Source of the DNA: Mucilaginibacter celer
GTDB taxonomy: Bacteria > Bacteroidota > Bacteroidia > Sphingobacteriales > Sphingobacteriaceae
Direction of reading: 5' to 3'
Assembly (NCBI RefSeq): GCF_003576455.2
Contig: NZ_CP032869.1
Span: 2,976,001-3,040,000 of the forward strand
DNA length: 64,000 nt
Positions 1-9,277 of the stretch are shown piece after piece (position 1 is the stretch's first letter; each line of letters opens with the position of its first letter). The notes under the pieces are model-generated. The model did no database searches. It had not been told where the DNA came from and saw nothing but the letters and a program-made list of their open reading frames with translations. Made by a program: the position numbers and the translations under genes.

Positions 1-922
1 AGGTGAGACCAGATTGCAGCTGGCTATATCCCTGCACCTGCACCATGTTTAGCGACATGAACAGCATCCCGCCGCCCAAACCTGCATACAGAAAAAAAGT
101 AAGCAGGTTTATTCCGCTGAAGGTTTGATTGTTAAAAAGGCTAAGCGGCATCATAGGATGTTTGCTTGTACGTTCAATATAAATAAAGGCCGCAAGCAAT
201 AAAAGCCCGGCTGCAAGCGAACCGTAAACCTGCCAGTTATTAAGCCCAACAGCCGGCATCCTTAAAAAACCGAACGTAAGCAGGGCCAATCCTAAGGCAA
301 TTGAGATAGCCCCGGGAAAATCAATCGACTGATCTGCCCCGTCATCCCGGCTTTCGGCAACCTTTCGCCACAGGATAAGCAGCGCGGCAATGCCGATGGG
401 TACATTGATAAAAAATATATAGCGCCATAAGCCTGCATCGGCCAGGGCCCCGCCAAGTACGGGGCCGCCCATAGTAACCACCGTAGTAATGGCCGACCAT
501 GTACCTATAGCCTTTCCTCGTTCTTTTACATCGATAGAGGATGAAATAAGCGAGAGGCTTCCGGGAATCATCAAAGCCCCGCCTATGCCCTGGATAATTC
601 TGAAAATGATGAGATAAAAAACACCGGGCGACAGGCCGCAAAGCGCCGACCCGGCTATGAAGATGAAAATACCCGCCGTAAAAATTTTCTTCCGGCCCAG
701 CTTATCGCCAAGCGAGCCACCTATAAGAATGAGCGAGGCCAGCATCAGCAGGTAAGCATTCAGGATCCAGAACAGATCGGCACCTTTGGCATTGAGGCTT
801 TGCTGCAGGGCAGGTAGTACTACGTTAAGCGCTGTACCATCAATAAAAGCCATAGCCGATGCCAGTATTGCCGAAACCATGATCCATTTACCGGCCGGGC
901 TGCTTAAGGAAACTGTAGCCAT
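1..922 (-). CDS. MFS drug efflux transporter, DHA2 (EmrB/QacA) family, 3' part missing
   Basis: Translated from the reverse strand, the frame is open from an ATG at 922 to the window edge, giving about 307 residues without a stop. It begins MATVSLSSPAGKWIMV and shows the family's first-helix pattern (FIDGTALNVVLPALQ), the loop 2-3 signature (GGSLGDKLGRKKIF), and helix 5 motif C-like sequence (GGPVLGGALAD). These are typical of 14-helix DHA2 proton antiporters that export drugs or other hydrophobic compounds across the inner membrane. Complete members have about 450-530 residues, so the C-terminal third lies outside the window. Substrate cannot be told from sequence. No adaptor (EmrA-like) gene is visible on this side. 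Confidence 0.88.
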   Translation of the reverse strand, partial: MATVSLSSPAGKWIMVSAILASAMAFIDGTALNVVLPALQQSLNAKGADLFWILNAYLLMLASLILIGGSLGDKLGRKKIFTAGIFIFIAGSALCGLSPGVFYLIIFRIIQGIGGALMIPGSLSLISSSIDVKERGKAIGTWSAITTVVTMGGPVLGGALADAGLWRYIFFINVPIGIAALLILWRKVAESRDDGADQSIDFPGAISIALGLALLTFGFLRMPAVGLNNWQVYGSLAAGLLLLAAFIYIERTSKHPMMPLSLFNNQTFSGINLLTFFLYAGLGGGMLFMSLNMVQVQGYSQLQSGLT

Positions 923-1015
923 ATTTTATAAGGTTAATTGGTATCTCCCAATACAAAGTTGCGTTAATTGATTGGATTAGCTAAGCCATCCGGCAATTAA
1001 TTATCTGCAATATGA

Positions 1016-1708
1016 CTATCGCCTGAAAACTCCGATATTTTCCGGGCAGAATAATATGAGCAGCGCGATTGCCGCAAGATCAAGCTGAAAAACTGCCGAT
1101 GCCCTAACCGCGGAGAAAAGCATCGCTAAAGCACTCAGCACCATTAACGCGATGATATGATTACGATGCGGAACCGGGATCCCCGTTTTATCAATAAAGC
1201 GTTTGGCCTTAAAATTATTACGGTAGATAAGGGGGAGTATTAAAATGTAAAAAGCGCCTGCGGCTATAAGTACCCAGTATAAAGCAATTTTACCTGTTTC
1301 ATTAATTTTAACTATATCATTTACGTTTGTGCCAGTCACAATCTTATCGGCCTTAAAAAAATGATGTGTTGATAGGTGAACAAGATCGGGCAGGTTCGAT
1401 AAAGTTTCGGCGGCAAAAAACAGGCTCAGCATGCCTGTTAAAATCAGAACCGCACAAAATTGAATACTGCGGTAGCGGGCAAGCCTCAGCATATACACTA
1501 CTGATACCACGAAAACTGCTATAAATAGCAGCACACTAATATACCCGATAAAACCTCCCTCGCGATTGTAAAAAATCTCGAAATAAGTTTTATTGGCAGA
1601 GAACAGTACAATAGCCGTTAGCGTAACAAGAGCAGCCAAACCTAATACCAGGAATTCGGGCCTGGTTAAATTATTGTTTTTACGCGCAGTATTATAGGTG
1701 TTAAGCAC
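1016..1708 (-). CDS. Polytopic membrane protein of unknown function
   Basis: A 230-residue protein I do not recognise. It shows about six hydrophobic segments, near residues 18-37, 53-73, 81-100, 141-161, 184-200 and 207-220, with a soluble loop at about 101-140. There is no signal peptide apart from the first helix and no catalytic motif that I can identify. It stands alone between the DHA2 pump gene (same strand, 93 bases downstream of its stop) and a 470-base gene-poor stretch. Codon use resembles that of its neighbours. It is probably a real gene because of its length and regular helix pattern, but its function is unknown. Confidence 0.7.
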   Translation of the reverse strand: MLNTYNTARKNNNLTRPEFLVLGLAALVTLTAIVLFSANKTYFEIFYNREGGFIGYISVLLFIAVFVVSVVYMLRLARYRSIQFCAVLILTGMLSLFFAAETLSNLPDLVHLSTHHFFKADKIVTGTNVNDIVKINETGKIALYWVLIAAGAFYILILPLIYRNNFKAKRFIDKTGIPVPHRNHIIALMVLSALAMLFSAVRASAVFQLDLAAIALLILFCPENIGVFRR

Positions 1709-1910
1709 AGTTTTATCAATAGGTGATTAATGATTAACACCTGCCAGCCACAACATGTTTGTAGTTGCGTTTTAATTTGGATAACAACGCTGATTATCCA
1801 GCCTTTTAAATTTTACCTGTAGCTTCTGTCACTTAATAATGTGCATTCGTCACACTTTGTTTATATAGCGGCAGACACTTGATAATATTGATCAAAAATC
1901 AATAACCATC

Positions 1911-2042
1911 ATGAAAAAGCTTATCCTTATACTTATTCATATCACCATCGCCTGCCTGTTGAGTGTACAGCCCCTACAGCAACCTGTAGCTTTAAGCCGG
2001 GTTATTTCTTTATTAAGTAATCACGCAGTTCGATGTGTTTGA
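1911..2042 (+). CDS. Short ORF with a signal-peptide-like N-terminus (43 aa), possibly a gene remnant
   Basis: The ORF starts MKKLILILIHITIACLLSV and stops after 43 codons. The first 19 residues have the charged start and hydrophobic core of a Sec signal peptide, and the rest (ending HAVRCV) has no recognisable domain. Right after the stop come two palindromic repeats (2046-2127). It may encode a small secreted peptide, or it may be the 5' end of a longer exported protein gene cut off by rearrangement. I cannot decide between these. The 470 bases between the membrane protein gene and the GH2 gene hold nothing else that I can support. Confidence 0.35.
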   Translation: MKKLILILIHITIACLLSVQPLQQPVALSRVISLLSNHAVRCV

Positions 2043-2045
2043 GCC

Positions 2046-2127
2046 CGGATTAGCTATGCCCGTAGTTTACAACTCCGGCCATAGCTAATCCGTCAAACTT
2101 AGGCTACCTGTAGTTGCAAACTACAGG
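2046..2127. repeat. Two adjacent palindromic repeats
   Basis: The first hairpin has perfect 13-base arms (CGGATTAGCTATG at 2046-2058, complement at 2080-2092) around a 21-base loop. The second (2107-2127) has 9-base arms, CCTGTAGTT and AACTACAGG, around GCA. The loop of the first hairpin holds a degraded copy of the second (GTAGTTTACAAC). A related sequence lies at 10520-10538. Neither hairpin is followed by a clear T run, so these look more like dispersed intergenic palindromes than terminators, although they sit just past the 3' end of the GH2 gene. Confidence 0.6.
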
Positions 2128-2181
2128 CATAGGCATCCGAAGAAAGAGTCTTCGGACAGCATACTTTTTTATTAGCTTTCT

Positions 2182-4839
2182 CTACTCTTTCGGCAGTCCG
2201 TCTTCAAACCCGCTATCTCCGTTACTTCCGGCAACATCCACATTCCAGGCAGAAGTTAATAAGTATGGTTTAGTCCCATCAGCATTTTTATTGGCATATG
2301 TGCATTTAATCACCCTGCTTTCGCCCGGAGCCAGCGAAATATAATTATCGCTGAAGATCACCGGCAAAATATCATCTCCCCCCTGTCCTTTCAATGCCCG
2401 CAGATGCACAAAGAATGCCACAGCGCTACCAGCATTTTTAATGGTGACAGTATAAGATGTACTATCCCCGGCAACTTTATTGCTTTGGTTAACGCTAAGT
2501 TTTGTTTTAGGCAGAGATTGCAAAGCGCTGTAATCGGCATAGGCCGATTGCGGTGTGGTAAACCAGTTTGATTTTTTCCAGTTCAGCTCGTCGCCTTTTT
2601 TGGAGAGCCAGTACCAGTTGATGCTTTTGGTTTCGCCGTTCTTATCACTTAACTCAACACGCAAGAGATAAGTATCAGACAAACCGGCTATAGCAGGCAA
2701 GGCGAATAGCCTTTTTGAGGCATCCGCACCGATATCGGCAGTTACTGTTTTAGTAAATTTGTTTGAACCATCCGGGTTATAAACATCAGCTTTAACCTTT
2801 AAACCGCTAAAAGTTTTAAGGTACGAGTTGATGATCGCTACCTCGTTACCTTTGTACGAATACAGCACGTGCAGCGGTTCCATGGCTTTCTTCATACCGA
2901 AGTAAGTACCGGCCGGATATAAATAATAATCATAAGTATGCCAGATAATACCTGGCCATGGGTTGCTCAGCATCCATTGCACCACGCCTGTAGCAGTTTG
3001 GTATTTATTTAAACCGTAAGCTTCCATCATTGCACGGTGGGCCTCGTAGTTTTGGGCCTGCGCTTTGGCTACATAATTTTTGATAGATGCCGTTTCGCCG
3101 TACCGCCCATAAAGCGCTTTGGTAAATACCTTAGTGGTGCCGAACGAGCCCGTACCGCAATGGTAGTTCCAATCGGCCGAGGTTACGTTCAGCGAATCTT
3201 TAGGGATAAACTTCACCAGGCTTTCGTATGGCGGGATAGACGGGCCGGGTGATATCTCGGTAGCGAAACTGTAGGTACCGCCAAACTTTTTGGTGGCATC
3301 GGTTTCCCAGTATATTGGCGGTACCCACTCATAAGGACCGGCCATTTTTACACCGCTGTAACCAGATACTTTTGATTTGCTTTCGTTTGCTGTAGCCAGC
3401 AGCGGGTTGGGCCATTTCAGTTGCTTTTCAATTTTCAGGTAATCGCTTTCAACGGAAGTATCGGTTGGCGGCATATCGCTGCCGTTAAGCCAAACAAACA
3501 GGCTGGCCTTGTTGCGCAGCCAGTACATTACGCTGCTATCTGATGCCATAGCTACGTTACGCTCGGCGGCATCCCATTTTTCGGGGTGTTGCCAGGTGCC
3601 GCAGCACATCCAGCCGTTCATTACCATCAGGCCATATTTATCGCACAGATCATAAAAATTATCATCCTCCATTTTACCTTCCGAACGTACAATATTCATA
3701 TTCATATCCCGCACCAGCTTCATCTCCTGCTCCTGCCTTTCGGGCGAGCGACGCTGAAATATATCCGGCGACCAGGCCGCGCCCCTTAGCATAATCGGTT
3801 TACCATTCACAATAAACTCCCGCGATTGGTTATCATCAATTATTTTTGATGTAAACTGCCTGATGCCAAAATTCTCGCTAACCGAATTACTCAGCTTTTT
3901 ATCAACCACAGCCGAAACCTCGATCCTGTTCAGATTAGGTTTACCATATTGCCATGGCCACCAGATAGCCGGATCTTTTACATTCAGCTGCTTAAACTCG
4001 GCAGGTGAAAAATTCACGTTCTTCGATTCATTGGCCAGCAAATGAACTTTCTTCTCGAAAGAGATATTCTCATTGATCTTACCTTTAATTACAGCATCCT
4101 GTGGCTTATTGGTGTAATTAGTTACCTGGGCATCAACGTTTAAATGAGCTACAGCCAACGATGGCAGGTCAAAATCGGTAGTAACGAGCGGAAATTTTAC
4201 GCCTACTTTATTATAGGTACGAATCTCTACGTTATTGATAATACCTCCGTTGTAATCCTGCGGGTATGGAATCCAGTCGGCATAATCAATAGCCAGGTCG
4301 CCATCACGCTTATTTGGCGCGAACGGGCGTAGTACCTCAATGGCAAGAGTGTTTGCTCCTGTATAATTCATGTATTTTGTGAGGTCGAGGTCTATCATGC
4401 GATATGGGCCCTTAACCTTTGTCGAATCGGCTATTTTTACACCGTTAAACCAGATGTTTGCCTTGTAATTGATGCCATGCACACGGAGGATCACGTTTTT
4501 GCCGCTCTCGGCAGCAGGCAGTGTAAACTCCCGCCTAAACCACCAGGGTTTATCCAGCTTAGGGTCGGCCAGTTTTTCGAGGTTTTTACCCATAAACGGA
4601 TCGAAATTATATACATGGTTGGCAAGCAGGCCCGCTAAAATAGTTGAAGGAACGCTCACTTTATACCATCCCTGTGTATCAAATTTTTCTTTTGAGATCT
4701 CGGCAGCGGCGGCCGGAGCGGTTACTGTAGACTGCATTTGCCAGTCTTCCTTCAACAGCAGGTTAAAGTTTTCCTTTCGCTGGGCAAAAGCGCCCGACCC
4801 CAATAAAGTGAGTACCGATAGTAGTAGTATTTTTTTCAT
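2182..4839 (-). CDS. GH2 glycosidase, probable exo-beta-D-glucosaminidase (or beta-mannosidase-like)
   Basis: An 885-residue exported enzyme with a signal peptide at residues 1-20 (ending GAFAQ), GH2 sugar-binding and immunoglobulin-like domains, a central TIM barrel from about residue 330, and C-terminal beta domains. In most GH2 enzymes the acid/base follows Asn as Glu, but here the motif is WLNGSDMPP with Asp455. A likely nucleophile, Glu528, lies in FATEISPGPSIPP. The Asp/Glu pair and its 73-residue spacing match the exo-beta-glucosaminidase subgroup (CsxA type, Asp469 and Glu541). It would release glucosamine from chitosan-type oligomers in the periplasm. It is last in an operon with a ROK kinase (13 bases upstream) and a sugar symporter. 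A mannosidase activity remains possible. Confidence 0.85.
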   Translation of the reverse strand: MKKILLLSVLTLLGSGAFAQRKENFNLLLKEDWQMQSTVTAPAAAAEISKEKFDTQGWYKVSVPSTILAGLLANHVYNFDPFMGKNLEKLADPKLDKPWWFRREFTLPAAESGKNVILRVHGINYKANIWFNGVKIADSTKVKGPYRMIDLDLTKYMNYTGANTLAIEVLRPFAPNKRDGDLAIDYADWIPYPQDYNGGIINNVEIRTYNKVGVKFPLVTTDFDLPSLAVAHLNVDAQVTNYTNKPQDAVIKGKINENISFEKKVHLLANESKNVNFSPAEFKQLNVKDPAIWWPWQYGKPNLNRIEVSAVVDKKLSNSVSENFGIRQFTSKIIDDNQSREFIVNGKPIMLRGAAWSPDIFQRRSPERQEQEMKLVRDMNMNIVRSEGKMEDDNFYDLCDKYGLMVMNGWMCCGTWQHPEKWDAAERNVAMASDSSVMYWLRNKASLFVWLNGSDMPPTDTSVESDYLKIEKQLKWPNPLLATANESKSKVSGYSGVKMAGPYEWVPPIYWETDATKKFGGTYSFATEISPGPSIPPYESLVKFIPKDSLNVTSADWNYHCGTGSFGTTKVFTKALYGRYGETASIKNYVAKAQAQNYEAHRAMMEAYGLNKYQTATGVVQWMLSNPWPGIIWHTYDYYLYPAGTYFGMKKAMEPLHVLYSYKGNEVAIINSYLKTFSGLKVKADVYNPDGSNKFTKTVTADIGADASKRLFALPAIAGLSDTYLLRVELSDKNGETKSINWYWLSKKGDELNWKKSNWFTTPQSAYADYSALQSLPKTKLSVNQSNKVAGDSTSYTVTIKNAGSAVAFFVHLRALKGQGGDDILPVIFSDNYISLAPGESRVIKCTYANKNADGTKPYLLTSAWNVDVAGSNGDSGFEDGLPKE

Positions 4840-4852
4840 TGCAGATATAGGT

Positions 4853-5707
4853 TTATTGCTGGTTATCGTAATACAAGGCAGCCGCGCCTATGATGCCGCT
4901 GTTTTGCAGTTGGGAAATTTCAATTTTTATGCGTTCGAGGGTTTTGGAATAGGCAAAGGTTTTCACCACCTGCCACATAGCATCTTTAAAATAATCAAAG
5001 GCATGGCTTACCGATCCACCTAAAATAATCAACTCAGGATCGTAAGCATACATTACCATTTTTATTGCATTGCCAACATGGGTTCCTAATTCGGCATAAA
5101 GCTCCAAAGCGCGGGCATCGCCGGCCTGTGCATCTTTAAATACCTGCACCCCATTCAGCCCATAAACATTATTAAAAAACGAGCCGCTGCAATAGTATTC
5201 CAGTATATTATCGATATAAGGAAAAAGGCCAATCTCCCCTGCCCCGCAATTATGGCCGGCATACAATTTACCATTGGCAATAATGCCGGTACCAAGCCCG
5301 GTGCCGAGGGTAACGCCAACCATGCTATCCAAACCCCGGCCTTTGCCAAAATATAACTCGCCAACAGCAAAGCAATTGGCATCATTATTTACATAAACGG
5401 GGATATTGTACCGCTCCTGCATCAGTTTTTTAAGGTGTACTTCCTTCCACGAGGGGATATATTGTACATCATAAACTATCCCTTCGGTAACGTCAACCAC
5501 ACTGGGTACGCCAATACCTATAGCATCGGCTGCATCGTTTTGCAGCAGGGTATCAACAACGGTATAAATATCATTCAATACATCATCAATGCTGCCATCG
5601 CTTTTTATCCTTTGCGATATGATATTGCCAATTGCATTATTATCAACCACAGCGCCACGGATATTGGTGGCACCCAGATCAATGCCTATAACTTTTATAT
5701 TGCTCAT
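4853..5707 (-). CDS. ROK family sugar kinase
   Basis: A 284-residue cytoplasmic ATP-dependent hexose kinase. It has the N-terminal phosphate-binding motif GIDLGATNIRGAVV (residues 8-21), the catalytic aspartate in NNDANC (Asp109), the second phosphate loop GVTLGTGLGTG (131-141) and AGHNCGAGEIG (150-160), which carries the conserved His of ROK kinases. The usual cysteine-rich zinc site after this motif is reduced to YYCSGSFF, so zinc binding as in classical NagK or Mlc proteins is unlikely. It lies 8 bases after the symporter gene and 13 bases before the GH2 gene, so it probably phosphorylates the sugar that those two proteins supply. Glucosamine or glucose is the likely substrate (inference). 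Confidence 0.87.
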   Translation of the reverse strand: MSNIKVIGIDLGATNIRGAVVDNNAIGNIISQRIKSDGSIDDVLNDIYTVVDTLLQNDAADAIGIGVPSVVDVTEGIVYDVQYIPSWKEVHLKKLMQERYNIPVYVNNDANCFAVGELYFGKGRGLDSMVGVTLGTGLGTGIIANGKLYAGHNCGAGEIGLFPYIDNILEYYCSGSFFNNVYGLNGVQVFKDAQAGDARALELYAELGTHVGNAIKMVMYAYDPELIILGGSVSHAFDYFKDAMWQVVKTFAYSKTLERIKIEISQLQNSGIIGAAALYYDNQQ

Positions 5708-5715
5708 TTATATGG

Positions 5716-6954
5716 TTATTCTTTATTATCGAAAATAGTTTTGTTGGTAACCAGCGGCTTAGCCCAAAAACCGATACTGAGCATGTAACCAAACGTGATG
5801 TACAGGAAAAACATCCCCTGCCGTAATCCAAATAAGCTACCTAATCCGCCTATCAGCAACTGAACAATCGCACCACCGATAATACCGGTAACCAGGATGC
5901 CCGCAAATGAGCCGTGATCTTCAGCAACAGAACTCAACGCTAATGAAAATATAATAGGATACATCACCGACATAAAGAAACCAACTATTGAAAACGAATA
6001 CAATGATGTCTGAGGAGCGCCAAACAAACCGAGCGACAGGAATATGATTGCCAGTATGGTAAAGATTACCAGCAGTTTACGGCTATCCATCAGCTTAAGC
6101 AAAAACAAACCTAAAACGCCGCCTGCCGTCATCAGTCCCCAGAAATAGGCTACGGCGCTGGCCCCGGTTGTTTGCGGATCAAACTTATGATACTCGAACA
6201 AAAATTGCGACATCCAATAGGATACGCCCTGCTCGCTGCCCACATAACAAAACAAGGCAATGAAATAAGCTATAACAACCGGCTTTTTAAAAAGATCGAT
6301 ATGGGTTTTCCACGGCCCTGCCTTTTCGTCGCTGGCCAGCTCAACCTTCGGAAATTTAGATACCAGCATAATTACAAACATGGCAAGGCAAATCACCGCA
6401 AATAACCAGTACAACGAGATCCAGGGCATAGTTGCAGGCACATGCGACTCCAGCAGCGGAAAAATACCACCCTTGCTGCTCCCCATATTTTTAACCATGT
6501 ACGAGTAAACCAGCGGACTCACAAACGATGCCCCGCCAAAAATTAATTGTGCCAATACAGATGTAAAGGCGTAATTCTCTTCGCCTCCGGATGTGCGTAA
6601 CAGTGGATTGATCACCACCTGCAGCATAGCCATACCGCAGCCAATTAAAAACAACGATAATATGGCAGTGAGATAATTAGGATAAACAGCCAAAAGTAAC
6701 GACCCTATAAACGCCACCACAAAAGCCGCCACCATAATGGTTTTCTCGTTATATTTTTGAACCAGCATGCTTGATGGGATCGACATTACCCCATAAGCGA
6801 TAAAAAACGCGAAAGGTAACAGCCCTGCCATGGCATCGCTCAGTTCAAAATCCTTTATAAACTCGGGCGAGAGCGGGCCGATAATATTGGTTAAAAACGA
6901 GATAACAAAAAACGTAAGCATGATGAGCGTTACGATGTAGTAGTTTTTTTTCAT
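5716..6954 (-). CDS. Sugar MFS transporter, FucP (fucose/glucose:H+ symporter) family
   Basis: A 412-residue, 12-helix inner-membrane transporter. The first helix and loop (ISFLTNIIGPLSPEFIKDF), the FFIAYGVMSIPSSMLVQKY segment and LFLIGCGMAMLQVVINPLLR at about 103-122 are characteristic of the FucP branch, which includes Bacteroidota glucose, fucose and N-acetylglucosamine symporters. It is the first gene of a leftward unit with the ROK kinase and the GH2 enzyme. This order gives uptake, phosphorylation and depolymerisation functions in one transcript. The exact sugar is not decided by sequence. A short inverted motif (TTAAC, 7 bases, GTTAA) at 6989-7005 lies upstream and could be an operator, but this is weak. 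Confidence 0.87.
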   Translation of the reverse strand: MKKNYYIVTLIMLTFFVISFLTNIIGPLSPEFIKDFELSDAMAGLLPFAFFIAYGVMSIPSSMLVQKYNEKTIMVAAFVVAFIGSLLLAVYPNYLTAILSLFLIGCGMAMLQVVINPLLRTSGGEENYAFTSVLAQLIFGGASFVSPLVYSYMVKNMGSSKGGIFPLLESHVPATMPWISLYWLFAVICLAMFVIMLVSKFPKVELASDEKAGPWKTHIDLFKKPVVIAYFIALFCYVGSEQGVSYWMSQFLFEYHKFDPQTTGASAVAYFWGLMTAGGVLGLFLLKLMDSRKLLVIFTILAIIFLSLGLFGAPQTSLYSFSIVGFFMSVMYPIIFSLALSSVAEDHGSFAGILVTGIIGGAIVQLLIGGLGSLFGLRQGMFFLYITFGYMLSIGFWAKPLVTNKTIFDNKE

Positions 6955-7261
6955 TGGCTCAATTAGGTTATGGGTTTTGCTTTGGCACTTAACTAATATC
7001 GTTAAAAATCCGTTGGCGGGATAATTTTACAAAATGTTATTTAAATTGTTACACTTTCTTTTTAAAATATTTTAAAAAGTTTGAAAATCTCCCGGATAGT
7101 CAACTCACACGGCCTACGCTTCGCTGGGTGGCAAGCGCAGCGATGTTGGGGTGAGTAAATACGGTGCAACGTTCTCCGTCCTTAACATCATTTTAACTTA
7201 AAATTCCCTTAATCAAAACATTTACGGTACATGAGCGTGTTTATGGAACAAACGACGTGCT
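6955..7261. other. Intergenic region between divergent genes
   Basis: About 307 bases separate the divergent symporter and AI-2E genes. The first half is AT-rich and should hold the symporter promoter. A weak inverted repeat (ACTCAC near 7100 and GTGAGT near 7150) brackets a GC-richer segment rich in AGCG and CGCT. It resembles other intergenic palindromes in this window. I see no gene or RNA signature here. Confidence 0.4.
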
Positions 7262-8302
7262 ATGACCCCAAAACGAGAAAAAGAACTTAGTTATATTGAA
7301 AAAGTATGGCACACGGTAGCCATTGTTGCCCTGTTGGTTGTTGTAATCCTGATAGCCCGGGTTGCTTTCAATGTGCTGTTGATGGTACTTTCGGGAGCAT
7401 TGATAGCCACTTATTTTCACGGCCTTGGCGATTTGATTGAGCGTAACACCAAAATGCGCCGCAGGTATGCCATGATCATATCCGTAGGCGGTTCTTTTTT
7501 AATTGTTGCCGGGTTGTTTTATCTGATGGGCACTACCATACAGCACCAGATAGCCTTACTAAAAGAAACACTGCCGCATACCATAAATAATTTTAAAGCA
7601 AAACTGGCCTCCAACTCAGCCGGGCAGCAGATCCTCGATTATTTTTCGGGCGATAACGATCCGGACAAAATGGTGGTTACCGTACAGCATTTTTTCAGTA
7701 CGGGTTTTGGTGTATTAGGCGACATCTATATAATCCTTTTCCTGAGTATATTTTTCACCTCCAATCCCGATGTTTATAAAAATGGGATAATGATATTAAT
7801 TCCCGACCGGAAAAAACAATTGGGTAAAGACATTATGGATAGGATAAGCTTATCCTTAAAAGGCTGGTTAAAAGGGATGCTGCTATCCATGGTATTGCTT
7901 GCCATATTACTCACTACCGGGTTAAGCATTATGAGCATCCCGGCGGCTTTAATATTGGCCTTGTTTGCCGGCATGCTAAAAATCATCCCCAACTTAGGTT
8001 CGGTAATAGCCATGATACCGGGCGTGTTACTGGCGCTTACCATCGGACCAAATTCGGCCATCATTGTAGCGCTTATTTATGTGGTATCGCAAACCATTGT
8101 AAGCAATATTGTGGTGCCGATAGTGCAAAACCGGATGATCAACCTGCCGCCGGCTTTAACAATTATAAGCCAGGTGGTTATGGGCACGCTTTCGGGCGTG
8201 TTGGGCATTATACTGGCCGTGCCTATCCTGGCCATTATTGTTATTTTGGTTGATGAACTTTATGTAAAAAAACTGGGCGATGCCGAAGTAATTGCGCATT
8301 AA
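7262..8302 (+). CDS. AI-2E family transporter (PerM/TqsA-like)
   Basis: A 346-residue inner-membrane protein with about eight helices and a large loop at about residues 95-150. The C-terminal half carries the family pattern: LKGWLKGMLLSMVLLAILL, then ALFAGMLKIIPNLGSVIAMIPGVLLAL with the conserved proline-rich segment, and SGVLGIILAVPILAII near the end. The family includes TqsA, linked to AI-2 export, and Na+/H+ antiporters, so a quorum-sensing role should not be assumed. The next gene, a CDF transporter, begins 5 bases after its stop, so the two are probably cotranscribed. Confidence 0.85.
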   Translation: MTPKREKELSYIEKVWHTVAIVALLVVVILIARVAFNVLLMVLSGALIATYFHGLGDLIERNTKMRRRYAMIISVGGSFLIVAGLFYLMGTTIQHQIALLKETLPHTINNFKAKLASNSAGQQILDYFSGDNDPDKMVVTVQHFFSTGFGVLGDIYIILFLSIFFTSNPDVYKNGIMILIPDRKKQLGKDIMDRISLSLKGWLKGMLLSMVLLAILLTTGLSIMSIPAALILALFAGMLKIIPNLGSVIAMIPGVLLALTIGPNSAIIVALIYVVSQTIVSNIVVPIVQNRMINLPPALTIISQVVMGTLSGVLGIILAVPILAIIVILVDELYVKKLGDAEVIAH

Positions 8303-8307
8303 AACGA

Positions 8308-9240
8308 ATGGCTTCATCAAAAAAATCGATATACAGCGCGCTTATCGCCAACCTGCTGATAGCCGTAACCAAATTTGTAGCCGGCATTATCGGCCGGAGC
8401 GGATCGATGATTTCAGAAGGAATTCATTCGCTGGTGGATACCGCCAATGAGTTACTATTACTACTTGGCCTTTACCGCAGCCGCAAAGCGCCAGATAAAA
8501 CCCATCCTTTTGGCTATGGTAAAGAGCTGTATTTCTGGTCGTTCATTGTATCAATCATCATATTTGGTTTAGGCGGGGGCTTATCCATTTACCAGGGCAT
8601 TTTACATATCCGTGAGCCTGAAACGCTGGGCGATCCGACCTTAAGCTACATCGTTCTCGGTTTATCTATCATCTTTGAGGGCTCATCACTTATAGTAGCC
8701 CTAAAAGAATTTAATGCTGTACGCGGTGGGCAAACCTGGTGGGAAGCCGTAGTTAAAAGCAAGGATCCATCAACGTTTTTAGTAATGTTTGAAGATAGCG
8801 CCGCTGTCGCGGGGCTTTTTATTGTAGCCATCTGCCTGTTTTTGAACCATCGGTATGATATTCCTGTACTTGATGGCGTAGCTTCGTTATTGGTTGGCTT
8901 AATTTTGGTAGGTGTATCGGCAATACTTGCCCGCGAAAGCCGAAGTTTACTGATGGGCGAAGGAATCTCATCCGAATCGAGAGAAAAAATTGCCCGGCTG
9001 GTTGAAAAAGACAGCGCGGTGTTAAAAGTGATGCACATGCTCTCTACATACCAATCGCCCGATGAAATTATTTTGATGTTGATAGTAGCATTTAAGGAAG
9101 ATCTTGATACGCAACAGATCAACCAGGCTATCGACCGCATACGTGATTGCGTTAAACATGAATTTATATTGGTACGCTTTGTATTGGTGCAACCTGAACC
9201 GTTTTCGACCGAGGTTAATGAAACAGGCAGCGTACTTTAA
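8308..9240 (+). CDS. Cation diffusion facilitator (CDF) family metal transporter
   Basis: A 310-residue protein. The N-terminal half has the six-helix CDF domain with the metal-site pattern in helix 2 (SEGIHSLVDTANELLLLLG, giving H and D) and in helix 5 (MFEDSAAVAGLFIV, with a conserved Asp). HPFGYGKELYFWSF is the typical loop after helix 2. The C-terminal about 90 residues form the cytoplasmic ferredoxin-like metal sensor domain. CDF proteins export Zn2+, Mn2+ or Fe2+ by proton exchange. This one resembles the branch with the GYGKE motif, whose substrate varies. It follows the AI-2E gene by 5 bases. Confidence 0.9.
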   Translation: MASSKKSIYSALIANLLIAVTKFVAGIIGRSGSMISEGIHSLVDTANELLLLLGLYRSRKAPDKTHPFGYGKELYFWSFIVSIIIFGLGGGLSIYQGILHIREPETLGDPTLSYIVLGLSIIFEGSSLIVALKEFNAVRGGQTWWEAVVKSKDPSTFLVMFEDSAAVAGLFIVAICLFLNHRYDIPVLDGVASLLVGLILVGVSAILARESRSLLMGEGISSESREKIARLVEKDSAVLKVMHMLSTYQSPDEIILMLIVAFKEDLDTQQINQAIDRIRDCVKHEFILVRFVLVQPEPFSTEVNETGSVL

Positions 9241-9277
9241 TTGTATATTAGTAATAACTAAAAACACCCTACCCCTC

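Noticed and set aside
342..641. 99-residue ORF on the minus strand
   Set aside because: It is another frame inside the DHA2 transporter gene that covers 1-922.
4469..5023. 184-residue plus-strand ORF over the GH2 and ROK genes
   Set aside because: It runs antisense to two strongly supported genes and has no domain pattern.
7262..8302. Quorum-sensing role for the AI-2E family protein
   Set aside because: The family name is not evidence of AI-2 transport, and no luxS or lsr gene is in the window.
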